64,000 nucleotides of DNA from Neiella holothuriorum (GCF_019457915.1 NZ_JAHZSS010000015.1:1-64000); one strand, 5' to 3'. Shown: positions 1 to 9,300, counted from the first letter of the stretch. Notes: a model not told the origin generated them from the letters alone. Numbers and translations are program-made.

Positions 1-137
1 TGAATTGTATTCAGCAAAGGCAAAGACACGCTCGTAAACCGTGACCGAGCGGCCTTCAAAACTCACCGAAGCGCGCAGGGTTTGATGACGCATTTGCTCT
101 CGAACATCAGACCAATCCACCAGAATAATCGGCATTG
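1..137 (-). pseudogene. IS4-type transposase fragment
   Basis: Reading the minus strand from about 137 to the window edge gives an open frame containing NPMPIILVDWSD, then a stretch with RASVSFEGRSVTVYE. This is the pattern of the catalytic core entry of IS4-family transposases, where the first catalytic aspartate sits in a V-D-W-S-D context. The N-terminal third expected before it is absent: upstream lies the intact end of the 190-aa gene. The fragment therefore looks 5'-truncated, and its other end runs out of the window. I infer a decayed insertion sequence inside the neighbouring Tn7-like element. The family call rests on a short segment. Confidence 0.55.
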
Positions 138-139
138 GA

Positions 140-712
140 TTAGCGCCACATAGAAGCAATTGACGCCACATTAGGTAGTGATTTCATTAGCGCATTTACA
201 ACAACCTTACTTGGTTTATCGGTTTTACAATGTTCTTCAATAGCTCCAACAACCTCTAAAGCATCTTCTTTTTCTTTAACTGACAACTCCAAACGATTTA
301 TTTCTGCTTTTAATACATCAAGACTTTCACCCAACTCGTTGTTTATATTTACAACATTATTGGAATTGTCTGTTGAGTTATTATTCACGCGGGCGTTTGG
401 ACCGCTAATATTATATGTAATTGACTGAATTGCTTTTTCAGATTCAGGGAGCGCAAGCTTTTTAACTTTCATTTGATAGTGAGCTGGAATGGAATGACCA
501 GCTCCCTCGTGAAAGCCAGGATCAATAACTTGAAATGTTTCAGTTCCTCCATTGGACATAACACGTTGAATCAAGTCATTAGGTTCAACCAGAATGTCAG
601 ATCTCATTAAGTAAATGCCTTTAATCTGAACACTTGCATTCATCTCTGTACTTTTAGTGCCATCAGACTTTAAAACTTGAATTTTATCTTTCATCATATC
701 GGAAAATGACAT
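140..712 (-). CDS. Hypothetical protein with Asn-rich linker and coiled coil, 190 aa
   Basis: I do not recognise a named family. A strong ribosome site (AAGGAGG) lies seven bases before the ATG, so the start is well supported. The first ~90 residues look like a compact beta-rich domain (ETFQVIDPGFHEG around residues 58-70). A polar linker rich in N and S follows (GPNARVNNNSTDNSNN, about 104-119), then a charged coiled-coil helix (about 125-160) and a short hydrophobic C-terminus. A globular N-domain joined by an N/S-rich linker to a helix is frequent in small proteins of bacterial defence islands, but that is only context. It has its own promoter region with twin dyads and is cargo of the neighbouring Tn7-like element, not of the main transposon. 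Confidence 0.7.
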   Translation of the reverse strand: MSFSDMMKDKIQVLKSDGTKSTEMNASVQIKGIYLMRSDILVEPNDLIQRVMSNGGTETFQVIDPGFHEGAGHSIPAHYQMKVKKLALPESEKAIQSITYNISGPNARVNNNSTDNSNNVVNINNELGESLDVLKAEINRLELSVKEKEDALEVVGAIEEHCKTDKPSKVVVNALMKSLPNVASIASMWR

Positions 713-749
713 AGAGCCCTCCTTTGCAATTTAACAATTTATTAATGCG

Positions 750-782
750 ACCTTATAAGGTTGGCCTACCTTGCAAGGTAGG
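750..782. promoter_or_regulatory. Twin dyad operator upstream of the 190-aa gene
   Basis: Two copies of the 12-bp dyad ACCTTnnAAGGT lie at 750-761 (centre AT) and 768-779 (centre GC). The second extends to an 18-bp perfect palindrome at 765-782. The centres are 18 bp apart, so two repressor dimers would bind nearly the same DNA face. The site is 38-70 bp upstream of the 190-aa start codon, a normal place for an operator over a promoter. The regulator is unknown. Confidence 0.5.
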
Positions 783-1101
783 TCGTCACCCCAATAATTA
801 TCAAAAAAATTTAAACCAATCATACAGTAACCGCGCTAAGCGAGAATCTGAGCCAGCTCACTATTGGCAATACTTCCATCAATAAAATCTTTCTTCGCGA
901 TCGGTAAGTAATGCATCGCATGAAAGAAATAGCCAAAGGCCGTTTGAGCGGAGTGAGTTCCGCAGGAGCTCTGGTGTGGGAGAAAAACTACGAGGGTTAT
1001 AGTTGCGGAATGGTTTTGGGAAGTGGCTTTGAGAGTTTTAAAGGTATGGGGGCATACTTCGATAGTCTCAGTACGAGCGAGACCTAAAATTAGCTAGAAA
1101 C
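783..1101. other. Intergenic stretch without a supported gene
   Basis: No convincing gene. A plus-strand frame with ATG at 911 runs 58 codons to a stop at 1084-1086, just before the terminator, with only a weak GGTAAG upstream. On the minus strand the frame ending near 838-840 encodes a protein-like tail (HAMHYLPIAKKDFIDG). One of these may be the end of a decayed gene of the neighbouring element, and I cannot decide which. Confidence 0.4.
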
Positions 1102-1131
1102 AAAAAAGCGAACCCAAAGGTTCGCTTTTTT
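1102..1131. terminator. Bidirectional Rho-independent terminator of the neighbouring element
   Basis: A perfect 13-bp stem (AAAAAAGCGAACC paired with GGTTCGCTTTTTT) with a 4-base loop. The A-run and T-run make it usable from both strands. It is nearly identical to the hairpin at 29200-29227 and has the same position relative to a transposon right end. Confidence 0.85.
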
Positions 1132-1193
1132 ATGTTGGCCTATTAACGCTTTAACGCCATGTAAGCGGTCTTAAAGCTAATTCAACGCACCCA

Positions 1194-1198
1194 AATGT
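1194..1198. repeat. 5-bp target site duplication AATGT (left copy)
   Basis: AATGT directly precedes the left terminal repeat and is repeated directly after the right terminal repeat at 29310-29314. Five-base duplications are characteristic of Tn7-family insertion. Confidence 0.8.
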
Positions 1199-1335
1199 TG
1201 GATGCGTTAAATTAAGTTTGTGAGAGAGGCCCCCAAGGGGCGGGGCCTTGGGAGCCTCTTAATATTAATTAAGTTTGTGATAAATCGTCTACTGGATCGA
1301 ATCCCGCTCGCCGGAGAGTTTAATTAAGTTTGTGA
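1199..1335. repeat. Transposon left end with three TnsB-type boxes
   Basis: The box AATTAAGTTTGTGA occurs three times in the same orientation at 1210-1223, 1267-1280 and 1322-1335, spaced 57 and 55 bp. The outermost is part of the 25-bp terminal repeat. Wider box spacing here than at the right end (about 20 bp) matches the left/right asymmetry known for Tn7. Between boxes 1 and 2 a GC-rich 13-bp hairpin with one mismatch (roughly 1226-1258) interrupts the array. Confidence 0.85.
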
Positions 1336-1398
1336 CTGGAAATCTTTTTCTAACGAGCTTGCTCCGGCAGTTAGCTAAAGCAAATGCATCCTTGATGC

Positions 1399-2085
1399 CT
1401 AATCGACCTCACGCACCTCAAGAACATGGGTGATCTTTTGTGCTTTGTGGCTCCAAATGTACCGGTAATGCCCTGTCTGTGAGACAGGAGTTACGGCTTT
1501 GGGCTTGAAGGCGGCAACACACTCTCCACCAGAGCTTCGGACACTGTTATAGAGTAAGCCGTCACTCCCATCACGACGCATCTGTTTGCCATAAGCCTGT
1601 GGTGCAGCATAGTTCTCTGTAAACAGTTCTTCCCACTTCTTGCCCCGCAAGTCGTGCATTGGCACTGCTACCTGATTCACATAGCATCGCATTGTTAACT
1701 CAGCGTCAGGCTCGTCCGTCGCTTTTAGGAACACCTCACGGTGATGCCTTGTTTCTGCGATCGCAGTTCTTAAATCTGAAGCCGCATAATAGATGCCATA
1801 GGTACCGTCAGAAAAACGACTCACTCGCTCAGGGCTAATGTGAGTAAATGCCGCCATAACGGGGGAGCTGCCGTGTCCCGAGATGCGATCATCCGGAGCC
1901 ACTAATAGAAGGTCGCCTGCCTCATCGAGTAAGCGATCATTGGTCAGCGCCTCTAGTGCAAACACGATCTCTAAATCGGCTGGGTCGGCGACATCTTCAA
2001 ACAACGAGATTGGAGGGAAATGGCTGGCGATCAGTCGATAAGCATCATCCCAACTGACTGCGACTTTGTTAGCCCCGCTGGGCAT
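1399..2085 (-). CDS. RES-domain toxin
   Basis: RES-domain proteins are the toxin half of RES/Xre pairs; characterised members resemble ADP-ribosyltransferases and deplete cellular NAD+. The 228-aa length is normal. The family's conserved R, E and S positions are plausibly R90 (VSRFSDGTYG), E111 (AIAETRHH) and a serine in SVRSSGGEC (181-189), with YGIYYA at 96-101 typical of the fold. The gene overlaps the end of the Xre-type gene by 17 bp, with the antitoxin read first, which is the usual order. It is the cargo gene closest to the left transposon end and may stabilise the element by addiction (inference). Confidence 0.88.
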   Translation of the reverse strand: MPSGANKVAVSWDDAYRLIASHFPPISLFEDVADPADLEIVFALEALTNDRLLDEAGDLLLVAPDDRISGHGSSPVMAAFTHISPERVSRFSDGTYGIYYAASDLRTAIAETRHHREVFLKATDEPDAELTMRCYVNQVAVPMHDLRGKKWEELFTENYAAPQAYGKQMRRDGSDGLLYNSVRSSGGECVAAFKPKAVTPVSQTGHYRYIWSHKAQKITHVLEVREVD

Positions 2086-2494
2086 CTAAGTATCTCCGCA
2101 TTTCTACCATGTTCAGGATGTTGCCTTTACTCATGTGCTCCAGCGCCGTCAAGCCTCCAAATGTGCTGTTCGGGCGGTTAACCCACGCATCGGCACGTTC
2201 ACGAATTGGCATGAGGATGCCGATCGCTTTATAGATACCAAGCACCAGCGAGATCCGTGTTTGAACGTCTTGGGACAAACGCGCCGGGGTCTTTCCTTTC
2301 TTCCAGTTGAACATGGTGGATTCAGCTGGATTGCCCAGTAGAGCGCACTGTGATGCAGTGTTAGCCTTCCATGCATTCATAACATTGAAAAACACCATGA
2401 GGGCAACCTCTGCGGTACGCTTAGGGTTCTCATCAAGCAGAGCTTTGCCGTCAGTTACTGTTTGTTGGCTCGGGTCTTGTTTAGCGACTGTCAT
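2069..2494 (-). CDS. Xre/MbcA/ParS-type antitoxin of the RES pair
   Basis: A helix-turn-helix region lies around residues 35-75, and the C-terminal ~45 residues (GGLTALEHMSKGN, then MRRYLDAQRG) match the DUF2384 toxin-binding domain of antitoxins paired with RES toxins. An upstream in-frame ATG exists at 2530, but it falls inside the -10 box of the likely promoter, so I choose the internal ATG at 2494 (141 aa). No strong ribosome site is visible. Family members both neutralise the toxin and repress their own promoter; the dyad at 2493-2530 fits that role. Confidence 0.85.
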   Translation of the reverse strand: MTVAKQDPSQQTVTDGKALLDENPKRTAEVALMVFFNVMNAWKANTASQCALLGNPAESTMFNWKKGKTPARLSQDVQTRISLVLGIYKAIGILMPIRERADAWVNRPNSTFGGLTALEHMSKGNILNMVEMRRYLDAQRG

Positions 2495-2554
2495 GGTTAA
2501 ACCAAAACAATGATTGAATGGTTTAACCATAGTTCAAAATCGGAGTTAACTCAA
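2493..2554 (-). promoter_or_regulatory. Promoter and 12-bp dyad operator of the RES/Xre operon
   Basis: A perfect inverted repeat ATGGTTAAACCA / TGGTTTAACCAT lies at 2493-2504 and 2519-2530, with 14 bp between arms. On the minus strand a likely -35 TTGAGT (2549-2554) and -10 TATGGT (2526-2531) are 17 bp apart. The outer arm covers the -10 and the inner arm covers the start codon at 2494, so a bound antitoxin would block initiation. Confidence 0.6.
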
Positions 2555-2590
2555 AATTTACCTCAAAATTAGAGTTTCTTGCTGGGTCTG

Positions 2591-2629
2591 CCATTGAGGT
2601 AATAGCGTATTACGGTATTACCTCAATGG
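2591..2629. promoter_or_regulatory. Nested palindrome between the GHKL-ATPase gene and the toxin-antitoxin operon
   Basis: A perfect 14-bp inverted repeat (CCATTGAGGTAATA / TATTACCTCAATGG) encloses an 11-base centre that itself contains the small palindrome CGTATTACG. The motif TTACCTCAA recurs at 2558-2566, within a pair of 13-bp direct repeats (2546-2558 and 2558-2570) that differ at one base. With no T-run it looks more like a protein-binding cluster than a terminator, although it could also end the upstream transcript. Confidence 0.45.
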
Positions 2630-2744
2630 AGACAGGATAGAAGGTGATGTAAAACAACTAGTAGGTGTTGGCTGGAAGAGGTGCAGCCACGAATCAGGCA
2701 GAAGCAAGCCGCCTCTAGGGCAAAGGTTACTCTCATTTGTTTTA

Positions 2745-5700
2745 CTAAACCCAACCAGTACCAAAACAATGACGGCATGGCGGCTTTTGCTGAACCCCTT
2801 CGCATTTGGGGCAGTATTTCTTCCCTGGCGGTATTTTGGTTTTCGCTTTGCTGACTTCTTTGTTAGAGCCATACGAGGGCTGTGCCGACAAATTTGTTTT
2901 GGCTACTTGTGTGTTGAACTGCTTTGGGGCGGCCTGATGAGGTTTGCTATCCAATTTTGTAATTCGGAACTTGCCGCCTGAGAGTCCATAGCTTGTGGAA
3001 TAGCGTTTCCACCAGCTTTTGGCCTCGTCTAGTGATGGGAAAGTGGCTATCAACTTGTGTTTCGTACCCAAAGAGACTTTGTCTCCCGTTGCTGAGACCG
3101 TTGCATATGGGTTTTTCCAATTTCGTAAACCAGCAGGGATCAGGACTCCATCAAAGGTTAGGTCACTTATGACATCATCGCCGCTTTGCTCAATAGATTT
3201 TGAGTGACTGCCAGCGGAGGAGGATGTTACCGGTGTTTGCTCTTTATCAATATAGGTAGCCGGATCCCGTCCAAAAATAGCACGCAAATCATTGGCATGA
3301 TCGGTGGTGAAGTAGATAGAGCATTGCTCACCAGCCAACACCACCTCAATCTCATTGCCTCTCATGGTCAATAGACTATCAAGCAACCCCAAACGGTCAT
3401 GGAGAGCATGTTTGAACATCGCGGCATGATTGGGGCATAGACAAAGGTTGTTTTGGTAGTAGTGCTTATCGGCCTCGCCAACAAAAGCAGCTGCCTCAAA
3501 ATAGAATTCCCCATCAGATTTTTTAAACGGCAGTTCACATTGGCAAACTTGGCAAATAGTAGAACCAGCTTCAGAGTACTGAGCAAGAAGATACTGCTTC
3601 GCTTCGGCCTGTTCTGACGAAGTTCCAACCGAAACAGAGCGCTCACGAATAGTCGTTTGTTTGAGTGGAGCATTCGTCAACTCTGATTGAACCTTCAGTG
3701 CCCTTCGCTCTGGGTTTCCGGAAACCTTATTTGGTAGGTAGTTAGTTAGCTCAGGTGTTGCTCGTCGACTATCAAAAAACGCGTCTCTCTCGCTCTTTGG
3801 TATGCTAAGAAAATCCGATAGGTGAGCCAGGTCGTCTGGGCTACTTATCGGCAACCCTAATGTCTTTGCCGCCTCAACTTTCTCCTCATGAGCATGTGCA
3901 GACTCCAGTTCATATTTACAAAATTCTACTTTGCGTGCCCATTCGCTTTTTAGTTCGCTTTTGAAGTTAGTGGGCAGAAAGGATTTCTTCGAATCACAAG
4001 GGCGAGCAAATTGACCATTGGTGAGCGGTACCCAAGCTTTCGTAGACAGGTGATGTATCAATAGCGATGGAACGGCTACCGCATAGTTACTTTGGTTTCG
4101 GCTATATCGGGCTTCAAGAGCATATGAGCCAAACCGGCGAGAGCGCATCAAGTCCAGCACCATGTTTGCTATATCTTTCGATTTTGCGGCGAGTAGGCGC
4201 TCGATTCCGTCAATCGTGTAATCTCGGTTTATTCCTGAACCAGTATGTATTGCGCCTGGGGCTTGCTTTCTAAGGTTTGTCCACTTCGGGTTTTGAGAGC
4301 AGGTTATTTCAACTATTTCTAAGGAGCTTTTTGCGCCGAGTCCTTGGAAAAATTTGGCTAACTCCTGGTCTGGTATATCAGAAGAGCTATACAAGTTACT
4401 TAATGGATGAAATCTATCTGAGTTCAGCGCATCATAGACCAAATCCATGCGCCTACTGGTGTAAGGGGGGGACAAATAAACTTCAGCTGGTATTACATAG
4501 TCAAATTCAGAGTTTTGAGCAATACGGTATTTTGAGAGCACGCTAGAGCTGTAGCGCTCTCGCTTTGTAAATTCAATGAAGCGCTTTAGGTGCTGAATGT
4601 GAGTTTCGAAACTGACACTTGCTCGCTCGTGGCGGTAATACCTCTCAAGCAGTCCATGGATTTCTTCACTTTCTCCAAATGTTTGAATGCCAATGGTTTC
4701 GAAAAATTTTCTAACTCTCTCATCGCAACTTTTCGGCTCATTGTCATATTTTTTCAATAGACCAGAGTGCACAAACAAATGCGAGGTATTGTGGTGTTTT
4801 CCAACAGTGGGGTAATAACAGTTTTCTGCTTGAGCAAATTTATCTGATGATGTTTTTATAAGCTTAACCGCAGCTATTTCATGTGCGAGTTCATCTTCCA
4901 ATTCGCTGTAGAGCAGAGCGTAAAAATCCCGAAGCCAGACTGCGGGTTTAACGGAAATCCAATTGTTGAACTCTATGTGTTCTAGTTTATTGGCTCGCTT
5001 AGAGTTCCCAAAAAAGGATGACTCTGAGTAATAGGTCAAAGCATCGCTTAACTCCTGCTTTGACCAATCTTTAACTCCTACAGACTTTAGAAACTTATCG
5101 ATGCGGCCGTTTTTCTGATTTGCGACGACAGACCATGAAGATATATAGATATCATCCCCCAAAAAGAGCGACATATCTTCCATAGAAAAAACTCGGTGAA
5201 AACTGCTCTTAGACTGCAAAAGCTGTCGCCCCGGCGCGAACTCTTTATTAAAGGTAGGAACGTAAGGACCAGTACTCATGCAATCCAATAGTAGGCTTCG
5301 GATTATGTTGTATCGCTCTGGGATTCGATCATCGTTGTTGGGTAGGACGGCTAAGAAATTTGAGTTTAGCAACCCAAGTTCTTTGATCTCTTTTAATGCC
5401 TCGCAACAAAGCTCTGCAATAGACTCGTAGAGCTTGGCATTTTCACGTGTATCTTTAACGCTGGCGCGGCTTAACTCGGTAACAAATGGCGCGTGTATAT
5501 TGAAATATAACCCCGATGACTCTTTTTCAGCAGGAAAGAATGCTGACACAGAGCCATTTACAGGTTCAATTTCGAACCTGTCGCTCAACTGCGTTGTGGT
5601 TCCATCGTTAGATTTATGGCTTTTCCGCTGTTTTAGAGCAAATGCAACCGAGGAGTAGAGACTTGATGAATCAGTAATTGGCTTTAAGAACCTTAGCCAA

Positions 5701-6356
5701 TGTTTGGATTCGTCTTTGGCGTTGGTTCTACTGACTATTTCAATATGTTCGTTAGTGTGGTGTATACGTTCTAAACAGTGACCCTGTTGGCCACTAATCT
5801 CCCAGCGAATAGACTTGATATTTTTAAGAAAAAGAAGTGATGTGTCGTTAAGCAAGTTAAGGGCCTTGCGAATATCGCTGAAAGATTCTTCAGGCGATTT
5901 TTTCTGGCTATTGAACGGAAAGTAGAATTTGGTGCTGTCGAAGCTCTCATCAAAAGAGTGGAAGTTGGGAACAACAAACCGCTCGATGGAAAAATTCACA
6001 TTACCTGAGTGAATTTTTGGGGACTCGGTGTAAACAAATACAGCCTTAAAACCAATCCCAAAACGCCCAATAGTGTCCTCATCATCACGCTTACTGCTTT
6101 CGCCTATGTCCGTGATTGCATCAATATCACTTTGGTTGAACGGCCTCCCGTTGTGCTCATACATTAGCTCATCAGGAAGCAGCTGGAATGAAACTTCGGT
6201 GGCTTCTGCATCCTCAGCATTTTGCAAAAGCTCGTAGATAAAGTGAGCCTTGTCCGGATATAAATCCTCTACAATCCTGCGCAAAGCAGGCTTCTTTTCA
6301 AGCCAACCGGCATACTCATTTCTGTCTTTTATGAGTTCCTCGTAGAAAGTGTTCAT
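2745..6356 (-). CDS. Sacsin-like GHKL ATPase with C-terminal zinc motifs, 1203 aa
   Basis: The N-terminus carries an HSP90/sacsin-type nucleotide pocket: YELLQNAEDA (41-50, with the E and N that position ATP and Mg), DIDAITDIGESSK (77-89) and GRFGIGFKAVF (97-107). A long middle of unknown fold follows. Near the C-terminus a CQVCQCELPF motif is followed about 45 residues later by LCLCPNH, an HNH-like or zinc-ribbon arrangement; the last ~25 residues hold CPKC and CRHC pairs. The start overlaps the stop of the helicase gene by 4 bp (ATGA), so the two are translationally coupled and probably act together. Sacsin-type ATPases occur in several defence contexts, but I know no system with exactly this pairing. 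Function is not established. Confidence 0.8.
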   Translation of the reverse strand: MNTFYEELIKDRNEYAGWLEKKPALRRIVEDLYPDKAHFIYELLQNAEDAEATEVSFQLLPDELMYEHNGRPFNQSDIDAITDIGESSKRDDEDTIGRFGIGFKAVFVYTESPKIHSGNVNFSIERFVVPNFHSFDESFDSTKFYFPFNSQKKSPEESFSDIRKALNLLNDTSLLFLKNIKSIRWEISGQQGHCLERIHHTNEHIEIVSRTNAKDESKHWLRFLKPITDSSSLYSSVAFALKQRKSHKSNDGTTTQLSDRFEIEPVNGSVSAFFPAEKESSGLYFNIHAPFVTELSRASVKDTRENAKLYESIAELCCEALKEIKELGLLNSNFLAVLPNNDDRIPERYNIIRSLLLDCMSTGPYVPTFNKEFAPGRQLLQSKSSFHRVFSMEDMSLFLGDDIYISSWSVVANQKNGRIDKFLKSVGVKDWSKQELSDALTYYSESSFFGNSKRANKLEHIEFNNWISVKPAVWLRDFYALLYSELEDELAHEIAAVKLIKTSSDKFAQAENCYYPTVGKHHNTSHLFVHSGLLKKYDNEPKSCDERVRKFFETIGIQTFGESEEIHGLLERYYRHERASVSFETHIQHLKRFIEFTKRERYSSSVLSKYRIAQNSEFDYVIPAEVYLSPPYTSRRMDLVYDALNSDRFHPLSNLYSSSDIPDQELAKFFQGLGAKSSLEIVEITCSQNPKWTNLRKQAPGAIHTGSGINRDYTIDGIERLLAAKSKDIANMVLDLMRSRRFGSYALEARYSRNQSNYAVAVPSLLIHHLSTKAWVPLTNGQFARPCDSKKSFLPTNFKSELKSEWARKVEFCKYELESAHAHEEKVEAAKTLGLPISSPDDLAHLSDFLSIPKSERDAFFDSRRATPELTNYLPNKVSGNPERRALKVQSELTNAPLKQTTIRERSVSVGTSSEQAEAKQYLLAQYSEAGSTICQVCQCELPFKKSDGEFYFEAAAFVGEADKHYYQNNLCLCPNHAAMFKHALHDRLGLLDSLLTMRGNEIEVVLAGEQCSIYFTTDHANDLRAIFGRDPATYIDKEQTPVTSSSAGSHSKSIEQSGDDVISDLTFDGVLIPAGLRNWKNPYATVSATGDKVSLGTKHKLIATFPSLDEAKSWWKRYSTSYGLSGGKFRITKLDSKPHQAAPKQFNTQVAKTNLSAQPSYGSNKEVSKAKTKIPPGKKYCPKCEGVQQKPPCRHCFGTGWV

Positions 6357-9300
6357 TGTTGGCTGATTACCTCAATAGTGCCGATGCATAGTTCGGTCGC
6401 GTGGACATCACCGCTCTCAGCAGCAATTTCTAATGTGGATAAACGTTGTGTGAAATCGGCATTGGCGCGAGCTAACTCACTTTCTTTCATGCGGCGAATT
6501 TTGTCGTTCGTAGAATTGTCCATTTGGTTAAAGATTGTCTGACAGCGAGCTTTATGACTATTGGTTAGACTTTGAATTCTGTATTCGGACAATTGGCGAT
6601 TACTCGCCGCGTGATTAGCTTGCTCTGTGACCCATAACGAATGATGTCGCTGTCGCAAAGTCTCATGTTCACGCTCCTCAACGTTTCCTGAAGAGCTTGT
6701 GGTGTCGGCATTTACAAGCCAATGAACAAGTTGTTTCTCAATTTCTTCAGAGCTGCTGACTCCTACTAGCAGTTCATCGGCCTTGATTCCTTTCTTGCTC
6801 CACCGATATAGAGCAAAAGGGTACCTGCCAGGAGGAATTGAATTGGTCGCGATAGATACATGGCTTTCTATTTTTTTAGTCAAAGCCAGTGCGGAAGCTG
6901 CTTGCTGAACCAGTGGGTGAGATGTCGTGAGTAGAACTGCTTCCTGCTTGGCGTCAATCTCTTGTGGATCGAAAGTAACTCTAAGCTTGCTCGCCGAACC
7001 TTCGAGCCAGTTCAGCCAGAGTTTATGCGCAGGGGAAGTGTTGCGAGATGATGATGAAAATTCTCGCCTCAGCAATCTTCTCTGTTCAGCATTCAGCGAC
7101 AGTGTGGTATGAGCGGAGTCATCGATGAAGTCCTCTTTCACACCTAGAGTGTTTGACAAGTAGGTGTTTAATAAAACAGCGAGCGTTTGAGGTTTTAGTA
7201 AAGCCTGTTCGAACAGAGCGTCTTCTTCCGCGTTGCTTTCAGTTGGAATTGCCAAACCAAACAACTCACTTTGCTTCGAGCTCAGTTCGTTATGTTCTTC
7301 TATTAAGCGAATTTTGTTATCGGCCAGTTGCTGTAGTTTTTGTTTACGCTCTGTGTCTGATAAGTTGAAGTTGTCAGCGATGCGTAAAATTTCCGAGCTA
7401 ATATCGCCAAGAATTTCCTCACAGCCGCCAATGGCATGTTCAAAAACTCCGATACGATTCAAGCAACGTTCGTATATGTCTGCATCAACTGTCTCTGGAG
7501 TAATGAAGTTTACGATGGCTACGGCTTCGCTTTGTTGTCCGTATCTATCTATTCGTCCAACTCGCTGCTCAACCTTCATAGGATTCCACGGCAAGTCATA
7601 ATTAAACAAACAGTCGCAAAACTGAAAATCCAACCCTTCACAGCCAACTTCGGAGGATAGAAGGACATCAACACAGCTAGGTTCAGTTGACGGAAGCGAA
7701 AACCGGTATCGAATGTCTCGACGCTCTTCATCTGAGATGGCTCCATGAATCACTCCAAACCGACAACCATTCTCTTCGAGCTTGTCTTTGAGGTACGCGA
7801 TTGTGTGCCTGAAAGTGGTAAAGATGATTATCTTTCGATTTTCTAGTCGCTGTTTCGTAGTGATCATTTTCTGAAAAGCTTCCGCTTTAGGATCATGCTT
7901 AGACAGCGATTCAGCCAAAGAGAGTATCTGTTTGATGTCATCTTTTATCTCTGAGAGTTCTATGTCAGAGATGAGGGATGAAACGCCTGCATCAATAGAG
8001 TCTCCGCCGTAGAAACTGTCCAATTTCTTGCCAAGGATGTCATCAAGCATCGGGGCTAAACCATATAGACAGCTGGCGGCTTGCCTGCGTATGGTCGTCA
8101 TCATAAATTTGATATTTTGTTTGCCATGGGTAGCGCTCATTATTCGAGCGATGATGGCTAGTACTCCGTCATGAAGTGCTTTTTGTTCTGGAGTAAATGA
8201 GATCGATAAGGTTTCTGGTTTACGTATCGTAAAGTCCCCAATATCTCTTCGACGCGTACGATTAATAAGAGCCCTGAAGGTATTTAGACTTTCAATTTCT
8301 GAGATGAGGCTCACCCGTCGCTGCTCACTGTGCTTATCTTGACCCAACGCATCGAAAATTCTCTGGAACTCAGGGGTTTCTCGTAAAAACATGCGCCCCC
8401 ACTCTGTCGCGGATGCACTTTGCAAAGCAGCTTGAGCTCTTTTGGGCCAACCCATTATTGCTTCTCGGCAAATGTGTACGGCTTCGTTTGTGTATCGATT
8501 TGGCGCAGCCATCGCATGAAAGCTGTTTTCGTCAATAATTAAATCTGGACGGAGTACATTGAGTAATGTGAAGAGATCCTTGCTACCCAGCTGAACCGGC
8601 GTAGCGCTGAGAAATACGACCGCATTCGCGTTATCACAAAAATATTTCACTGCTTGATGGAGATAAGTGTCGGCGTTTCGAATATGGTGTGCTTCATCGA
8701 CAATGACCAAATCAAACTTTGGTGGCGGATCTAGGTCTAGCAATCCGAGTTGCTTTCTCCTCTTACTGTCATCGCCATTCAAAAGGTTTGAATCGAAGAG
8801 TGAGAATGGGAAGATTGCTTTGTTGTATTGCTGAGGCCACGTGCCATCCAAATCACATTCGTTAATGCAGTAACGAACTCCTCGACCATCTAACGGAATG
8901 AAGCTTTCATTAAACCGCTTCATCTCCAACTCCCATTTTCGCTCAGCTACAAGTGCTTTAGGGCAAATGATTAGAATTGACTCGAGATCCATTCGCGCAC
9001 TTAGCTCTTTGATAATGAGCCCAGCCTCAATGGTTTTACCAACCCCTACTTCGTCAGCAATTAGAATGCGTGGTTGCTCAGCCTTTACCATTTTTATAGC
9101 TGGGCGATATTGATATGGGACGAAATTAATGTTCCCTGAGCGAAGGGAGTAAAGGTTTTTGGAGGATGGGTATCTAATGCAGTCAGCGGCCAATGCAGCT
9201 AATAATTGGCTAACGGAGGTAGGTGCAGAATCGCTATGTTCTTCTGCGGCCATTGATTGAAGCTGGCTCTCGAAATAGGTTTTTATTTCTCCGTTGTCAA

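Larger units (their letters stand above)
1..1193. mobile_element. Right-terminal part of a second, diverged Tn7-like element
   Basis: The 35 bases ending at 1193, read on the minus strand, match the right end of the main transposon (29275-29309) at 27 of 35 positions, including the first eight terminal bases TGGGTGCG. The terminator 60-90 bp inside is shared too. The inner 14-bp boxes differ from those of the main element (AATTAGCTTTAAGA in place of AATTAAGTTTGTGA). I infer a related Tn7-like element inserted at the same att site, running off the left edge of the window. Its transposition genes are not visible. Confidence 0.7.

Noticed and set aside
911-1086. 58-codon plus-strand frame before the 1102 terminator
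   Set aside because: It has a weak ribosome site, no recognisable family, and an equally protein-like frame on the other strand; not enough to call a gene.
1197-1199. TGT at 1196-1198/1199 as the left terminus, following the Tn7 TGT rule
   Set aside because: Starting the element at this TGT gives no matching right terminus and no target duplication; starting at TGG (1199) gives both.
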